DNA of 64,000 nucleotides. Source: Spodoptera frugiperda. Its lineage: Eukaryota > Arthropoda > Insecta > Lepidoptera > Noctuidae. The position numbers and the translations under genes are program-made. The stretch lies in NCBI RefSeq assembly GCF_023101765.2, contig NC_064235.1, forward strand, positions 4,397,501-4,461,500, read 5' to 3'. Each line of letters opens with the position of its first letter. Within the stretch, counting starts at the first letter, position 1. A model generated the notes under the pieces. That model was not told where the DNA came from. It was given only the letters and a program-made list of their open reading frames with translations, and ran no database searches. Below are positions 1 through 10,884 of this stretch, piece after piece.

Positions 1-317
1 ATAAGAGTCTTATCCATACGGTATAGAATAGGTATAACAAAAAAAAAATACGGAAAATCTGACCTAATACCCAATAGGTATTACCCAATAAGCCTTTAAT
101 AAATTAATTAAAACTAACAAAGTGAACATAACATATTAAGTAGATGAGATGTGAGCCAAGCGCCATTGTAGTATTCCAAACTGGCAATAAAATCTAATTA
201 ACTTTTGCTGTTATGTGGTATAAGGCCTAATAAATACCTTTTGATAAATTAAACTCATAAAAAAACTTACTATGACATATTCACTTCTTAATTTCGCCAT
301 TTTCCCCACCCAGAACC
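1..317 (+). other. 5' flank of the ferritin gene, probable 5'UTR intron
   Basis: AT-rich sequence without coding potential. A pyrimidine-rich stretch ending in ccacccag lies 4 bases before the ferritin ATG and looks like a splice acceptor. The transcript's first non-coding exon, where insect secreted ferritins usually carry the iron-responsive element, is therefore probably left of the window. I found no CAGUGN-type IRE loop here. Confidence 0.45.
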
Positions 318-3300
318 ATGAAGGTTATAATCCTCGCTGTCTCCTGCCTGCTGGCTGTCTCCGGCGCCCTTGCAGCCGACACTTGCTATCAAGATGTCTC
401 CCTGGACTGCGGACAGGCCTCGAACAGCCTCGGTAAGTCACTAAAGCACTTAATATTACTAAAATGTTACTAATTCTGATTACTTATAAAAAAATGTTGT
501 TTTATAGTAAAATGTACTGGCTAGTGTGTAATTTCTAGTCTTTTTATACAATGTGATAGGGGTGAGACTTCTAACCCGTTAAGGCTGAGTACTACATCTA
601 ATTTTATCGACAAAATAATAATATGTGGGGCTGGACCCCCCTAAAAATTATGGATATATTTTTTTTTTTACTTTATGTAATAACAAAGTTTGTATGCGTC
701 GTAGAAACAAAAAAAACGACAAACGGTAGCTAATAACCTTGGCTACTAATTCATTACTTTTTGTTTATTATTGTATAGCGGCATTACGTGTCATAATGTG
801 CACCTTTCCCTACTCCTTCGGGGATTAAAGGCGTGTCTTTAAATATATATCTATCCTTATATATTTGGGGTGTAAAATGTTTAAAAATACAACATTATAC
901 ATAGCATAACCATCCATTTATGTGGAAATATCTAAACACGAACATTAGAATGTTAATTTTTCTCATATATTCCCTATATGTATAATATTTGTATGTTTGT
1001 ATGTATGTATATATTTCTTATCCGCATTCTCCTTCTTTCAGCCTTTAGACGTCGTTGTAAGTAAAAAAAGTATATAAAAATCATATCTTATGTATGTTCT
1101 GGGTCTAACTTTGGTCTCCATTTAAGTAAATAATTGGGTCACATTAAAATATCATTGTTTACCCTTATCCCTGCGTTACGTGGAAATCGTGCTATATGTC
1201 TCCCTACATTTAATTATTAAATGTCATTGTAAATTCACATTATACATATATCAAAACACATTATTTATTACATGGGGCTCATAATGTAACTGGGTATTAT
1301 ATTACATTGTAATAAAATATCTCATTTTAATCTACTTGTCTAGTTGCATAATTAACTATGAGATATTCAATTTAAATAAACTTACACATATAACCTCACG
1401 CCTGTCTCCCATGGGGGTAGGCAGAGACAATGGAACGTCAATTGCTACGAATCTTACATACTTCTTTCGCTTCATCAACAGTCATCAGTGTTTTCATGCA
1501 TGCACGTCGGTTAAGGGTACTTTTAATTTGGCCCTTCTTTAATATATCGCCAATCTGGTGGTCGTTATATGACCGTCTAGGGCGCCCAATTTAAAATTCA
1601 ACATTATAAAAAAATAAAACATTGCCCTATACTAGCATTGTCTCTTGTGTCGTGGGTACGTTTACAAACATACAAGTTCACATACACATTACACTAAAAC
1701 CCGGAACAACAATTTGTGGATAAAAAAAATATGAAGTCATTTTCCATATTACTTTTACTCTCTCATGTTTAATGGGTATCTAAAATAACACTAAGCCAGT
1801 ATATTTTAACATAAAAAAGACATACAATCGCAACATTTTACATTTTATGAACTAACAAAGCAAATTAATTGTTTTTGCTTCAATTTTGCAGAATCAACAT
1901 GTAAGTACTAGATTTTAATTGAGAAATTACTAGGTTTAGAACTTGAAACGGGATTTTTTTCAGTTCATCCGTGATCATGGCGCTTGCAACAGTGCCGAAA
2001 TATCGGAAACTCATAGACATAAATAAACATGGTAAATATCCCGTCTCAAGTTCTAATACTAGTGTTAGTGACCATGTCAGTTTAAAAACTTATATCGAGA
2101 AATTACTAGTTTTTGCTAATCTCGGTCTAGATTTGAAACCTGAACAGAAAGGATTGATTAATTCTATAGTTACGAATTGATACTAGATAGGAAATTAATA
2201 AACTAGACTAACCGCTTTTGGCAATTAATTTTGGAAACTTGCTCCGTATCAAATCAAAATATTCACTGATTTCGAAAAAGAACATCCTATTATTTTAGAT
2301 TAATTTAATTTCAGTCACATTTAGACCGCAGATTGGTAAAATAATGGTAAATTTCTATGTGCATAGTATTTTTTTTATTATTTATCTTATCTCCCTATAT
2401 GCTATGTCTTTATTTAGTGAATATGGCACTGATGATTAATTTACGTATATTTTTTCTAAATATTGCTATCTCTTTCACTCTCACATATAAAAATAAAATA
2501 TCATCTATTTATCTCTCTTTGACTAACAAAAAAAAAAAAAAAAAATAGAGATAGCAATAGTTTCATCAGACTTACGCCCGAATACTGAAATCCTGCTCAA
2601 TTTTAAGTTACACTTAAATATCGTGCTATCTCTGTCATTTTATAAAGAATTGATAGTGACAGAACTATACTTAAGAGCATCTTAAAATTGAGTAGCGTTT
2701 GAGTATTCGGGCATTAGAGTACGAGTTTGTTTTACGTTTAACGATATTAAAACGATACCGCGTTCAGCTATCTGATTGGTTGGTTCATTGGAGCCGACCA
2801 ATCAGAGCGCGGAACGCAATATCTAAAACACATTCGTACTAAGCCCGCAGTACCGCCCATCCGTTTGCTATCTCTGTTTAGCACTACTTGTGAGGAAAAG
2901 AGAGAGAATATTGCATCAATGCCGTATTGTTGCATCGTGTTCTATTAATTTAGTTTTCATGATTATTAGTTGGATAGGCTAATTTTATTATTATTTATTA
3001 ATCTGTTACATTAAATACATCGATCTTATTAATGCATTCTTAATCCGATCTAAAATAAACTAGTTTCTGCTAGCGGTCTAGCTATTTAATCAGAATAGCG
3101 CAGTGGCGGGCAACAACCGATACCATAATGAGTCGCGGGTTCGATTCCAGCATGGAACAACTCTGTATAATCCACAAATTGTTGTATCGGGTCTGGGTGA
3201 GACGTAGTTATGTGAATTCAGTAGTTATGTAAAAATTGATATTTAGAGAGCCAAAACTACTAATGTAATTTGAAAGTTTGATGCATTACAGACCTTAATT

Positions 3301-6300
3301 TTTGCCTACATGTTCTAAAATTCGAAAACGAAAAGTTATTGACAATATTGGCATGTTTGTTAGTGTAATAACATTTCGTCAATTGTAATTTAGATTGATG
3401 TATTTAAAATTGTTATGAATGAATATTATCTAAATCAAAGCAGACTGGGTGCGTCGATTTTTTTGCAGGCAGGTGTAGGTTTATTCTTACAAAGTTTTTG
3501 TTAGGTAGTAAGATTCGAAAGATAGTCTTATAGTGGATTTATGTATTGAACTACATAAGCTCATTACATCTTACCTACTCTAATTAAGTAGGTATGTGAT
3601 AGTTAGACGTATCTGTTCTTTACACATTCATAACAAAGTAGGCATTTACAACAAATAAATAAATGACGTACCTAAGTTAAGTGGAGATACTGTTCGAAGT
3701 TTCCACCTTCGCAATCTATGCAAAGTTGTGCACGACGTCGCTGGTTCTCCTTCAACTTACGCAACACTAACACATTTGTTCTCACTGTATCGAAGGCACT
3801 GATCACTTTCACGCGTAATTGGTCAACATCATCGATCTCGTCCGTGTACACCAATCTTTTGATGTCTCCCCACAAGTAAAAGTCCAGAGGTGTCAAGTCC
3901 GGCGACCGCGGAGGCCACGCCACAGGTCCACCACGGCCGATCCACTGGTTGCCAAATCTTTCTTGTAGGTACTCACGTACTTGTCGACCATAGTGTGGGG
4001 GAGCACCGTCCTGCTGATAGAACAGGTTGCGATGGAGTGCTAGAGGAATGTCATCCAACATATCCTCGACTACGTGTCGCAACAGTTCTAAATAGGTGAC
4101 GCTATTAAGGTGCCCATTTATAAAATAAGGTCCAAGTACGTGGTTGCCTATTATGCCAGCCCACACATTGAGACCAAATCGTACTTGAAATGCATGCGGT
4201 TTTGTGACATGCGGGTTATGGTCGCGATGTGCCCACCAGTGTTCGTTGTGAACATTGTACATCCCGACTCGAGTGAACAAACACTCGTCTGTCCACAAAA
4301 TGTTGGCCTCTTGATTATCGAGCAACCAGCGGCAGAATGCAACCCGTACGGCGTTGTCACTCGCGTGTAGGTCTTGCACCTTTTGAAAATGGAAGGGATG
4401 TTGTTCTTCCCGTTTCAATAGGCGCCACACCGTAGAGTGGTGTACTCCAAACCGTCGACCTGCCTCCCGCGTACTTGCCCGTGGCTCTCGCTGGAAGAAC
4501 TCCAGGATATCTTCCTGCAAGGCAACAGGCAGGCCTTGGCTGCCGCGACCTTCCGCATGCCAAGGAACGTCGAACTGCCGAAAATCCCGTAGCCTCTGGG
4601 TTGCAGCTAGCATGACGGCCGGTGTCGGGGGTTGGCGGTTCGGAAACATTTCGCGGAACATTTGGATGGCACGACGCACGTTGTTTCCACTGATGGCGTA
4701 AAGACGGACCATCTCAACTAATTCAACATTCGTAAAATAGTCTGTCATAGTGAAAGCACTGATTTTAGGTACTTATTAGCAACTGAATTTCAAGGTCACG
4801 CGGAACTAATTCGCAACTACACCCTCTCACGGCAGTGACAAGCACATACTGAACTGAATGCGTGTGCATTATGTGCGTGTGCGTATGCGCTATAGGGATG
4901 AAGCGCTAGGGGGCGGGGCCAGTGGCGAGTTCGCGGTTTCTTATTGGTAATTTGGAAATTGGTAATAATATCGAAATACGTGTTAGCATTTGTGTGTGTA
5001 ATGCCGCGTTTTAAGCTAGTTACATAACGTTCGAAATGTGATAGGCGGAGTTCTCACTTACGGATTTCCGTATTTTACAAAAAAAATAAAAAAAAAATCT
5101 TTTCATTTTTTTTATTGATTTGGACTCAGAATCGATAGCCGAGTCACCTCCTTGAATGCGTTTCGTTTTCAGAAATACACCCTGTATACAATGTGATAGG
5201 GGTGAGACTTCTAACCCGTTAAGGCTGAGTACTACATCTAATTTTATCGACAAAAACAATAATATGGGGGGTTGAAACCCCAATTGAAAATATTGGTAAC
5301 AATAATTCAGAAATGTTTTTTTTTCTCACCAAAACATTATCAAATATATGAAAAGAGTATTGAATTAGATAGCCAAGGTTATTAGCTACCTTTTGTTTCT
5401 ACGACGCATACAACCTTTGATATCACATAAAGTAAAAAAAATATTAAAATAGCCATAATTTTTAGGGGCAGGGGGTTCAACAACCCATATTATTTTTTTG
5501 TTGATAAAATTATATGTAGTACTCAGCCTTAACGGGTTAGAAGTCTCACCCCTATCACATTGTATATTTATAGCTCATTTCGCCTAAAATTTCAACAGCG
5601 CTTGTAATAGGAATGCCGTCAGTTTTAGTAGATATCTTGCATTACATTTTATTGCTTTCCTATTTAAATAAAAAAAAATTCGCCTGCAATATTATTAAAT
5701 ATTGATTGAATGCACGAATAGTTTGGGATTACAGAGTAACCTATGGAGTTTCTTGCTCGTTCTTCTCCATAGGAATCTACACTTTGAAACGAGCAAATAG
5801 AGCAACTAGAGGACTGACCGACAGACAGACGTTATTAATATTATTATATTTACTTTGACGTTCAAAAGTGCCTTCCTAGTCTAATTGAAATAAATAATTT
5901 TGACTTTGACTTTGACTTCACATGATAAAATCTAATAGTCCCTAACATAACAAGAATTATAAAAGTGGTTCTTGATCAGACAAAGTTGGAAACGCCTGCT
6001 TTAATTTAAGGCATTTTTGAATTAATACTTTTCTTTTCAATACGGCACGATGCATGTTCTTTATAGCATAATATACAGGGTTGAATGAACACGCTTTTAT
6101 AGAAGAAAACAAATATAGGAAAGTTGTGTCCATTCCTCCTAAAAAATGTTCTAAGTTCATTTACGAATCTCCATTACAAGATTTCAATAAAATATCTAAA
6201 CTCAGATGTGGATTAAATATTAAAAGCAATATGTATTGTAACTTTCGTGAGACATACTAATTTAATTATTATGTTATCAGCTTACTAAGCCTCTTAATAT

Positions 6301-8668
6301 GAGCATCTATCTAGCATGGCTTGTAACTAGTCGAGTTCCTCGTCAAACAATTATAATTACGTGAGTAAGCCGATAACATAATTATTAAGCATTATGTAGT
6401 TATTATAGCAATTGAACATTTGCTTTTGTCATACTTTTTATTAACTTTTTTTTTAATCCACAACTGCAATTTGGAGGTCGTTGCATTACTAGAGGCGTTG
6501 GTGAAACTTAAGCTCTGTCGCAATAGAATATATTATGCTAATTTGTCATGTCATTATTCAATCAATTTGTGACAATACCTAACAGAACAGAGATCAATAA
6601 CCGATTTTTAATTATTATGTTATCGGCTTACGTAACTGTTGGACGAGGAACTCGACTAGTTTCAAGCCATGCTAGAGGCTCATATGGCTTGAAACTAGTC
6701 GAGTTCCTCGTCAAACAGTTACGTGAATAAGCCGATAGCATAATAATTAATTTAGTATGTCTCACGAAAGTTATAATAAGACTTTAAGTTTCACTAGCGC
6801 CACCTCACAAATCCACAACTCATGCATTGTACACATGAATACCCATTTCAATAATTTTGGCAACAGCGCTTCCGAGGTGTAACGCGGTCTACGGCGAATA
6901 CGGGAGGCATGGCAACGTCGCGACGGAGCTTCAAGCTTATGCTAATTTGCATCTAGAGAGGTCTTATGAATACCTCCTCTCTGCTGCCTATTTCAACAAC
7001 TATCAGACCAACAGGCTTGGGTTCAGCAAGCTCTTCAAGAAACTGTCTGATGAAGCTTGGGAGAAGACCATTGATATCATCAAGCATGTTACTATGAGAG
7101 GTAAGTTGATCTTTTTATGGTAGCTTATGATATAAGCCGGTAAATGTGCAGTCGGATCAACTGGTGGTAAGCAATCGCCGTCACCTATAGATACTTGAAA
7201 CATTAGACGCGTTATAAGTGCGTTACAGGCCTTTTGGGGGTTAGGAATTTTGGGGTTGTTTTTTTTTATGGAATTGGTGGCAAACGAGCAAACGAGTCAC
7301 CTGATGGTAAGCGATCAGCGCTGCCCATGGATACCCGCAACACCAGAAAATGTTTGGGAATCGGGGATTGGGAAGGGGGTAATTGAGCCTTCGGTAACCT
7401 CACTCACACACTACAAGCGTTGTTTCACGTCGGGTTTTCTGCTCGGCCGTGGTATCACTCCAGCCAAGCCGGCCCATTCATACCGAAGCATGGCTCTCCC
7501 ACACATAAAATTTTAAACGCCTTCTAATAACCCTTCTTCCTAAACCAGGTGACGAAATGAACTTCGACCAGCGCAGCACATTGAAGGTGGAACGCAAGAA
7601 CTACACTGTGGAGCTTCATGAGTTGGAGGCCCTGGCGAAGGCTCTGGACACCCAGAAGGAAATCGCTGAACGCGCCTTCTACATCCACCGTGAGGCTACC
7701 AGGAACAGCCAGCATTTGCATGACCCTGAGGTACGTATTCTTTACATAGGTCGGCAATTCAAAGTCAAAGTCAAAATCATTTATTTCAAATAGACCAGGA
7801 AGGCACTTTTGAACGTCAAAGCAAATATAATAATATTAATAACGTCTGTCTGTCGGTCAATCCCCTAGTGAAGCTATTTGCTCGTTCCAAAGTGTAGATT
7901 CCTATAGAGAAGAACGAGCAAGAAACTCCATAGGTTACTCTTTTTCAATCAGATTTACAATACAATTCATGGTTACATTGTTTCGATTACTTCAACTATG
8001 TGAGAACATATACAGCCAAAGTAACAGAAAAAGAAAAAGAAATTCATAATAAATAAATGATATTTATTTTGCAAATAGGTTACAGTAACTCTTTTACACG
8101 TCAATCTCTTAAATAACTAGATGAGGACGGCATTTCCTATCGCACTACTCTAAGAAGAAATGCCGACACAAACTCATAGGTCTCTTTTAAAGTCGAGACA
8201 ATATTTGATAGAAGTTCATAATCATTGATTCTGACACTAGTATCCACAAAATGACTGCACGGTTGGTGCGGTGGCTGGGCAACTGGCTGCCGTGCAACGT
8301 GTAGCGGGTCCGATTCCCGCACGGAGCAACTCTTTGTGTGATCCACAAATTGTTGTTTCGGGTCTGGGTGTCATGTGTATGTGAACTTGTATGTTTGTAA
8401 ACGCACCTACGACACAGGAGAAAATCCTAGTGTGGGGCAAAGTTTTTTTTAAAAGAAGAATAAAATAGCGAACTATTAAAAAAAAATAACTTTTTACCAA
8501 CAGATCGCCCAGTACCTGGAAGAGGAATTCATTGAAGACCAATCCAAGAAGATCAGGGAGCTCGCAGGTCACACCACCGACCTTAAGAAGTTCATCACAT
8601 CCAACAACGGACAAGACCTGTCCCTCGGCCTCTATCTCTTCGACGAATACCTGCAGAAGGTCGTCTAA
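318..8668 (+). CDS. Fer2LCH: Secreted ferritin, light-chain-type subunit
   Basis: Coding exons are 318-432, 6867-7100, 7549-7730 and 8504-8668. All have GT/AG borders and consistent phase, and together encode 231 aa. Residues 1-20 form a signal peptide (MKVIILAVSCLLAVSGALAA), as expected for insect ferritin that is assembled in the secretory pathway and exported to haemolymph. The mature N-terminus carries Cys residues (DTCYQD, LDCGQ, PRCN) that in this family form inter-subunit disulfides. The four-helix ferritin core follows (NLHLERSYEYLLSAAYF, SDEAWEKTIDIIKH, ELHELEALAKALD, FIEDQSKKIRELAGH). By family alignment the ferroxidase ligands Glu27 and His65 of H chains are His and Glu here, so this is the light-chain (mineral-nucleation) subunit rather than the oxidase. 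The product ends QKVV. Intron 1 (6.4 kb) holds a transposase gene and many MITEs. Insect heavy- and light-chain genes are usually neighbours, so the partner probably lies left of the window. Confidence 0.93.
549..757 (-). mobile_element. Truncated copy of the CAATGTGATAGGGG MITE
   Basis: Starts CAATGTGATAGGGG and matches the right half of the complete element at 5189-5562 read in reverse. It breaks off after about 210 bp. It lies in ferritin intron 1. Confidence 0.7.
768..842 (+). mobile_element. SINE H 3' fragment
   Basis: Matches the tail of the tRNA-derived SINE H family (gtatagcggcattacgtg ... ccttcggggattaaaggcgtg). Only the 3' part is present. Confidence 0.55.
1640..1722 (-). mobile_element. 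SINE D 3' fragment
   Basis: Reverse-oriented tail of SINE D: the 'cgtgggtacgtttacaaaca' stretch through 'cggaacaacaatttgtgga'. The tRNA-like head is missing. Confidence 0.5.
1934..2096 (+). mobile_element. Element U copy 1 with a 13-bp target duplication
   Basis: Carries the family core gtgatcatggcgcttgcaac and ends gtcagtttaaaaacttat. It is flanked by direct repeats gagaaattactag at 1921-1933 and 2097-2109. It is shorter than other copies because part of the 5' arm is missing. The small ORF inside is incidental. Confidence 0.7.
2357..2545. other. AT-rich stretch with a poly(A) run
   Basis: A run of about 18 A at 2527-2545, preceded by T-rich sequence. Possibly an old retroposon tail. No recognisable gene. 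Confidence 0.3.
2566..2717. mobile_element. Foldback MITE O
   Basis: About 150-bp hairpin. The arms read gcccgaatactgaaa... and its imperfect reverse complement ...gtttgagtattcgggc, with ctcaattttaag and cttaaaattgag inside. Other copies: 10697-10836, 35277-35756 (interrupted) and 38095-38235. Confidence 0.7.
2727..2845. mobile_element. Foldback MITE P
   Basis: Imperfect palindrome from gtacgagtttgttttacgtt to its reverse complement ending ttcgtactaag. The inner pair is ctgattggttggttc and gaccaatcag. Related copies at 29905-30005 and 61318-61540. Confidence 0.6.
3097..3205 (+). mobile_element. Diverged SINE D copy
   Basis: A tRNA-like B box (gcgggttcgattccagca) is followed by ccacaaattgttgtatcggg and tctgggtgagacg, matching the SINE D body. 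It is more diverged than the other copies. Confidence 0.6.
3672..4748 (-). CDS. Mariner/Tc1-type transposase, DD41D spacing, intact ORF
   Basis: One uninterrupted 358-aa ORF in ferritin intron 1, antisense to the host gene. The N-terminal 60 residues (FTNVELVEMVRLYAISGNN) resemble the helix-turn-helix DUF4817 domain of arthropod transposons. A second HTH follows (STREAGRRFGVHHSTVWRLL). The catalytic domain has WTDECLF, QQDGAPPH and WPPRSPDLTPLDFYLWG. I count 41 residues between the second Asp (QQDG) and the last Asp (LTPLD), and mariners use 34. The DD41D class of the Tc1/mariner superfamily (rosa/visitor types) is the best fit. There are no stops or frameshifts, and GC content is clearly above its surroundings, so it is either recent or still active. 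The product would cut and paste its element at TA dinucleotides. Confidence 0.88.
   Translation of the reverse strand: MTDYFTNVELVEMVRLYAISGNNVRRAIQMFREMFPNRQPPTPAVMLAATQRLRDFRQFDVPWHAEGRGSQGLPVALQEDILEFFQREPRASTREAGRRFGVHHSTVWRLLKREEQHPFHFQKVQDLHASDNAVRVAFCRWLLDNQEANILWTDECLFTRVGMYNVHNEHWWAHRDHNPHVTKPHAFQVRFGLNVWAGIIGNHVLGPYFINGHLNSVTYLELLRHVVEDMLDDIPLALHRNLFYQQDGAPPHYGRQVREYLQERFGNQWIGRGGPVAWPPRSPDLTPLDFYLWGDIKRLVYTDEIDDVDQLRVKVISAFDTVRTNVLVLRKLKENQRRRAQLCIDCEGGNFEQYLHLT
3672..5186 (-). mobile_element. Body of the DD41D mariner-like transposon, left end not found
   Basis: The right boundary is probably near 5186: read on the minus strand the sequence opens TACAGGGTGTATTTCTG, a typical mariner-type terminus abutting TA. 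No matching inverted copy was seen at 3200-3671, so the left end is truncated, diverged or further away. About 400 bases of GC-rich to AT-rich leader separate this terminus from the transposase ATG. Confidence 0.5.
5189..5562. mobile_element. Complete 374-bp MITE with long TIRs and TA duplication
   Basis: Begins CAATGTGATAGGGGTGAG and ends with its reverse complement. The arms match over about 65 bp. TA flanks both sides (5187-5188 and 5563-5564), as for Tc1/mariner targets. It sits directly against the transposon terminus at 5186. A truncated copy is at 549-757. Confidence 0.85.
5705..5925 (+). mobile_element. Retroposon R, (TTTGAC)n tail
   Basis: Shares cctatggagtttcttgctcg and cttttgaacgtcaaag (in inverse) with the copy at 7755-7945. 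It ends in a tail of repeated 'tttgac' hexamers, suggesting a LINE or SINE 3' end. A third, diverged copy is at 58510-58680. Confidence 0.6.
6241..6388. mobile_element. Foldback A, diverged copy
   Basis: Left arm cgtgagacatactaattta and attatgttatcagcttac, then tcgagttcctcgtcaaac and gtgagtaagccgataacat. The internal loop is shortened. Confidence 0.65.
6607..6778. mobile_element. Foldback A, near-perfect hairpin
   Basis: The left arm (attattatgttatcggctta, gacgaggaactcgactag, ttcaagccatgctagagg) is answered by its reverse complement within 170 bp. It ends with the family's 3' extension tagtatgtctcacgaaagtt. It lies just upstream of ferritin exon 2. Confidence 0.8.
7122..7512 (+). mobile_element. 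Two E-family repeats in ferritin intron 2
   Basis: A partial copy (7122-7240, ataagccggtaaatgtgcag ... ccttttgggggttagg) is followed by a fuller copy (7255-7510) ending 'gaagcatggctctcccacac'. The ORF spanning the second is not a gene. Confidence 0.65.
7755..7945 (-). mobile_element. Retroposon R, reverse copy
   Basis: Begins with 'aaagtcaaagtcaaa', the reversed hexamer tail, and carries aggcacttttgaacgtcaaa and atagagaagaacgagcaaga as in the copy at 5705-5925. Confidence 0.6.
8050..8215 (-). mobile_element. Retroposon Q fragment
   Basis: Reverse copy of the Q family: aaatgatatttattttgcaa, cttttacacgtcaat, gatgaggacggcatttccta, ctcataggtctcttttaaag. Other copies at 17770-18065, 21265-21430, 28808-28950, 35955-36265 and 53071-53160. 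Confidence 0.6.
8254..8446 (+). mobile_element. SINE D, full-length
   Basis: A tRNA-like head (gactgcacggttggtgcggt, A-box region; gggtccgattcccgcac, B box) is followed by the body (ccacaaattgttgtttcggg, gtatgtgaacttgtatgttt) and the end aaatcctagtgtggggcaa. It is a mobile RNA polymerase III unit, not a functional tRNA. It lies in ferritin intron 3, 58 bases before exon 4. Confidence 0.85.
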
Positions 8669-8682
8669 ACAGGCCAAAATAT

Positions 8683-8688
8683 AATAAA
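8683..8688 (+). terminator. Polyadenylation signal of the ferritin gene
   Basis: AATAAA 14 bases after the ferritin stop codon, followed by AT-rich sequence. This is the only good signal in the first 100 bases of 3'UTR. Confidence 0.65.
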
Positions 8689-8757
8689 CATAATTATAAC
8701 CTTTAGTTTCACTCTTAAAAATACGTATTTTTATTGTAAACAGTCACAAATTTTCAT

Positions 8758-8872
8758 TAAAAAATTGGTAAAAGTTCCATTACAGGAATAACGCTTGAAC
8801 ACCTTTGCGTAATAAAAAAAAAATTGGTAAAGGTTCCATTATAGGCATAACGCGTGAACACCTTTGCGTTGG
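8758..8872 (+). repeat. Two direct copies of a ~58-bp unit downstream of ferritin
   Basis: The unit 'aaaattggtaaa(a/g)gttcc ... cacctttgcgt' occurs twice in a row with a few mismatches, starting about 75 bases after the polyadenylation signal. Confidence 0.6.
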
Positions 8873-9245
8873 TTAAGAGAAAAAAATCAATCTGTCAAAG
8901 TGACAGGCCGCCATCTTGGATGAAAAATAAAGGGTGAAACATACATACTCCACTAACGTAAAATTAAATAAAAGTAAATATTGTAACTGTATGTCTTTTT
9001 TTTATTATGATTATTTTAAAAACTATCCTTTGTACAAACATTAGGCTGTTATAATAATGTGATTATATCTTTCAATTAAGTTTACCCCATTTATGTTGTA
9101 AGCGATATATGTATAGTTGTATCCGCAACGAATGTAGATTATATGCAATATTCAGTTATTTTCAAATAAAAACATCAATTTAAAAAGTAGTTTCAAGGTT
9201 TTTTTTATTATTATTGCACCTAATCCCTGTATAACTGATCTGACT

Positions 9246-9512
9246 GCACAATAGGGATGATGACTGAGTCAAAATAAATTATTACAACTTTTCAATACAA
9301 TAAAATATTCAAAAATAATCACACTCTCATTCATAAATTTGATGAACTACTTAATTTTCGATTTTTTCTAGCTAAATTTCTAGAAATAAGTCTGTTATTT
9401 GACGTCAAAAACTTATGACGTCATAATAGAGTATTTCATACAAAGTTCATAGAAAATATCGTTTTTGACGTTTCGAAAAAAGTATTGAATTTGACTAGTA
9501 GGAAAGTAGCCT
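9246..9512 (-). mobile_element. MITE B
   Basis: Starts gggatgatgactgagtcaaa, contains atgacgtcataatag, and ends gaatttgactagtagg. It abuts a SINE D copy. The family is about 265 bp, with ends resembling GGGTAGT-TCC / GGAAACTACC. Confidence 0.75.
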
Positions 9513-9690
9513 ATTGGCGCGGTGGTTGGGCAACTGGCTGCCGTGCAATGTGTGGCGGGTCCGATTCCCGCACGAAACAACTATTTGAGCGATCTACAAA
9601 TTGTTGTTTCGGGTCTGTGTGTCATGTGTATGTGAACTTGTATGTTTGTAAACGCACGCACGACACAGGAGACAATCCCATGGAGGTAGA
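9512..9690 (+). mobile_element. SINE D
   Basis: A cggtggttgggcaactggct head, a gggtccgattcccgcac B box, the tgtatgtgaacttgtatg body and the cgacacaggagacaatccc end. Confidence 0.75.
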
Positions 9691-9796
9691 CAGAAACAAT
9701 GGAACGCCAATTGCTAGGTACCTTTCCTTTTCATCATCGAACCACAAGACAATCGGCGAATATTAATTTAACTGCTAAAACATATTACCAGTCCAC

Positions 9797-10170
9797 AGCT
9801 GGAGTGTGAGTATAAGGCGTCCTCTAGGTAAGAAGAGGGCGTGCCTTAGTGTGCTTTTCCCCAAGAGATGTGCTATGCTACGTTGCTGTGGATGCGTTAG
9901 GCTTCCACCAATCATATTCATTAGTACACATAGCTTAGCACTGGTGGAAACGGACTCAGCTAAGCTATGTTTTTTTATATGGAAAGATGCGTGCTATGGA
10001 TGGGTTCCTTACTATCGATACATCACATACTCGAGCTGCGCATCTTTCTCGCACAGCTACATAGCTTAGTATCAGTGGAAACGGTCACATAGTTTCACAG
10101 TTTAGCTATCACATCTTCGTAGCATAGCTACATATCACACCTCTGGTGAAAAAGCCACCTAATTATAAGG
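9797..10170 (-). mobile_element. MITE J
   Basis: Carries the family blocks gagatgtgctatgctacg, cttccaccaatcatattc, acatagcttagcactggtgg and agctatgtttttttatatgg. The outer ends pair imperfectly (cacctctggtgaaaaagcc). Better-preserved copies at 24230-24530 and 45565-45828. Confidence 0.6.
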
Positions 10171-10254
10171 GTTCTAACCGAACGAAGTAGCGAGTAGAAC
10201 CTAGTTAGTTACTCATACTTCAATAAAACATACATACATACATATCGTCACGTC

Positions 10255-10525
10255 TTTAATCCCCGAAGGGGTAGGCAGAGGTGCACATTGTGACACGTAA
10301 TGCCACTGAACAATGTACACCCACTTTTCACAATTTATGTTTTAAGTCCCATGTAATAGGTGGTGAGCCTATTGCCATATACCGGGCACATTTCTTGCAT
10401 CCGTGCTACTATTGAGAAATTTTCGAAAAATGCTTAGCAATAATTTACCCGACCCGGGAATCGAACCCGAGACACCTTGTACGGTAGTCGCACCTGCAAA
10501 CGATATGCAGCTCGAGTATGTCTAG
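10255..10525 (-). mobile_element. SINE H, reverse, nearly full length
   Basis: Read on the minus strand: a tRNA-like B box (gggttcgattcccgggtc), cacggatgcaagaaatgtg, a cctattacatgggac body and the tail ccccttcggggattaaag. It is not a functional tRNA. Confidence 0.75.
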
Positions 10526-10696
10526 TCGTTTAAATAAAACAATTTCATAAATTCAGGGAATGTTTATTTTCATGACATTTTTTCTACAGATATTACAGAA
10601 AAATATTTACTTATAATAAACCTACTGATATTACCATGGAAAATCTTCATCAGTTTTGCAAAGATACACATAATATTATATATGCCAACTTATTTA

Positions 10697-10836
10697 CACC
10701 CGAATACTCAAACGCTACTCAATTTTAAGTTGTACTTAAATATCGTGCTATCTCTGTCATTTTATAAAGAGTTGATAGTGACAGAACTACATTTGAGAGC
10801 GTCTTAAAATTGAGTAGCGTTTGAGTATTCGGACAT
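10697..10836. mobile_element. Foldback MITE O
   Basis: Arms cccgaatactcaaacgctac and its reverse complement gtagcgtttgagtattcgg, 140 bp apart. Confidence 0.75.
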
Positions 10837-10884
10837 TAGAACAAGAAGGTAGAGGCTCTTATTTATTACCACTACCATATAGCA

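Noticed and set aside
3440..3671. Left TIR of the DD41D transposon
   Set aside because: Looked for the inverse of the right terminus (tacagggtgtatttctg) and found only partial chance similarity such as actgggtgcgtc.
7250..7516. 88-codon ORF in ferritin intron 2
   Set aside because: Lies entirely within repeat E. The same frame recurs in other E copies with stops.
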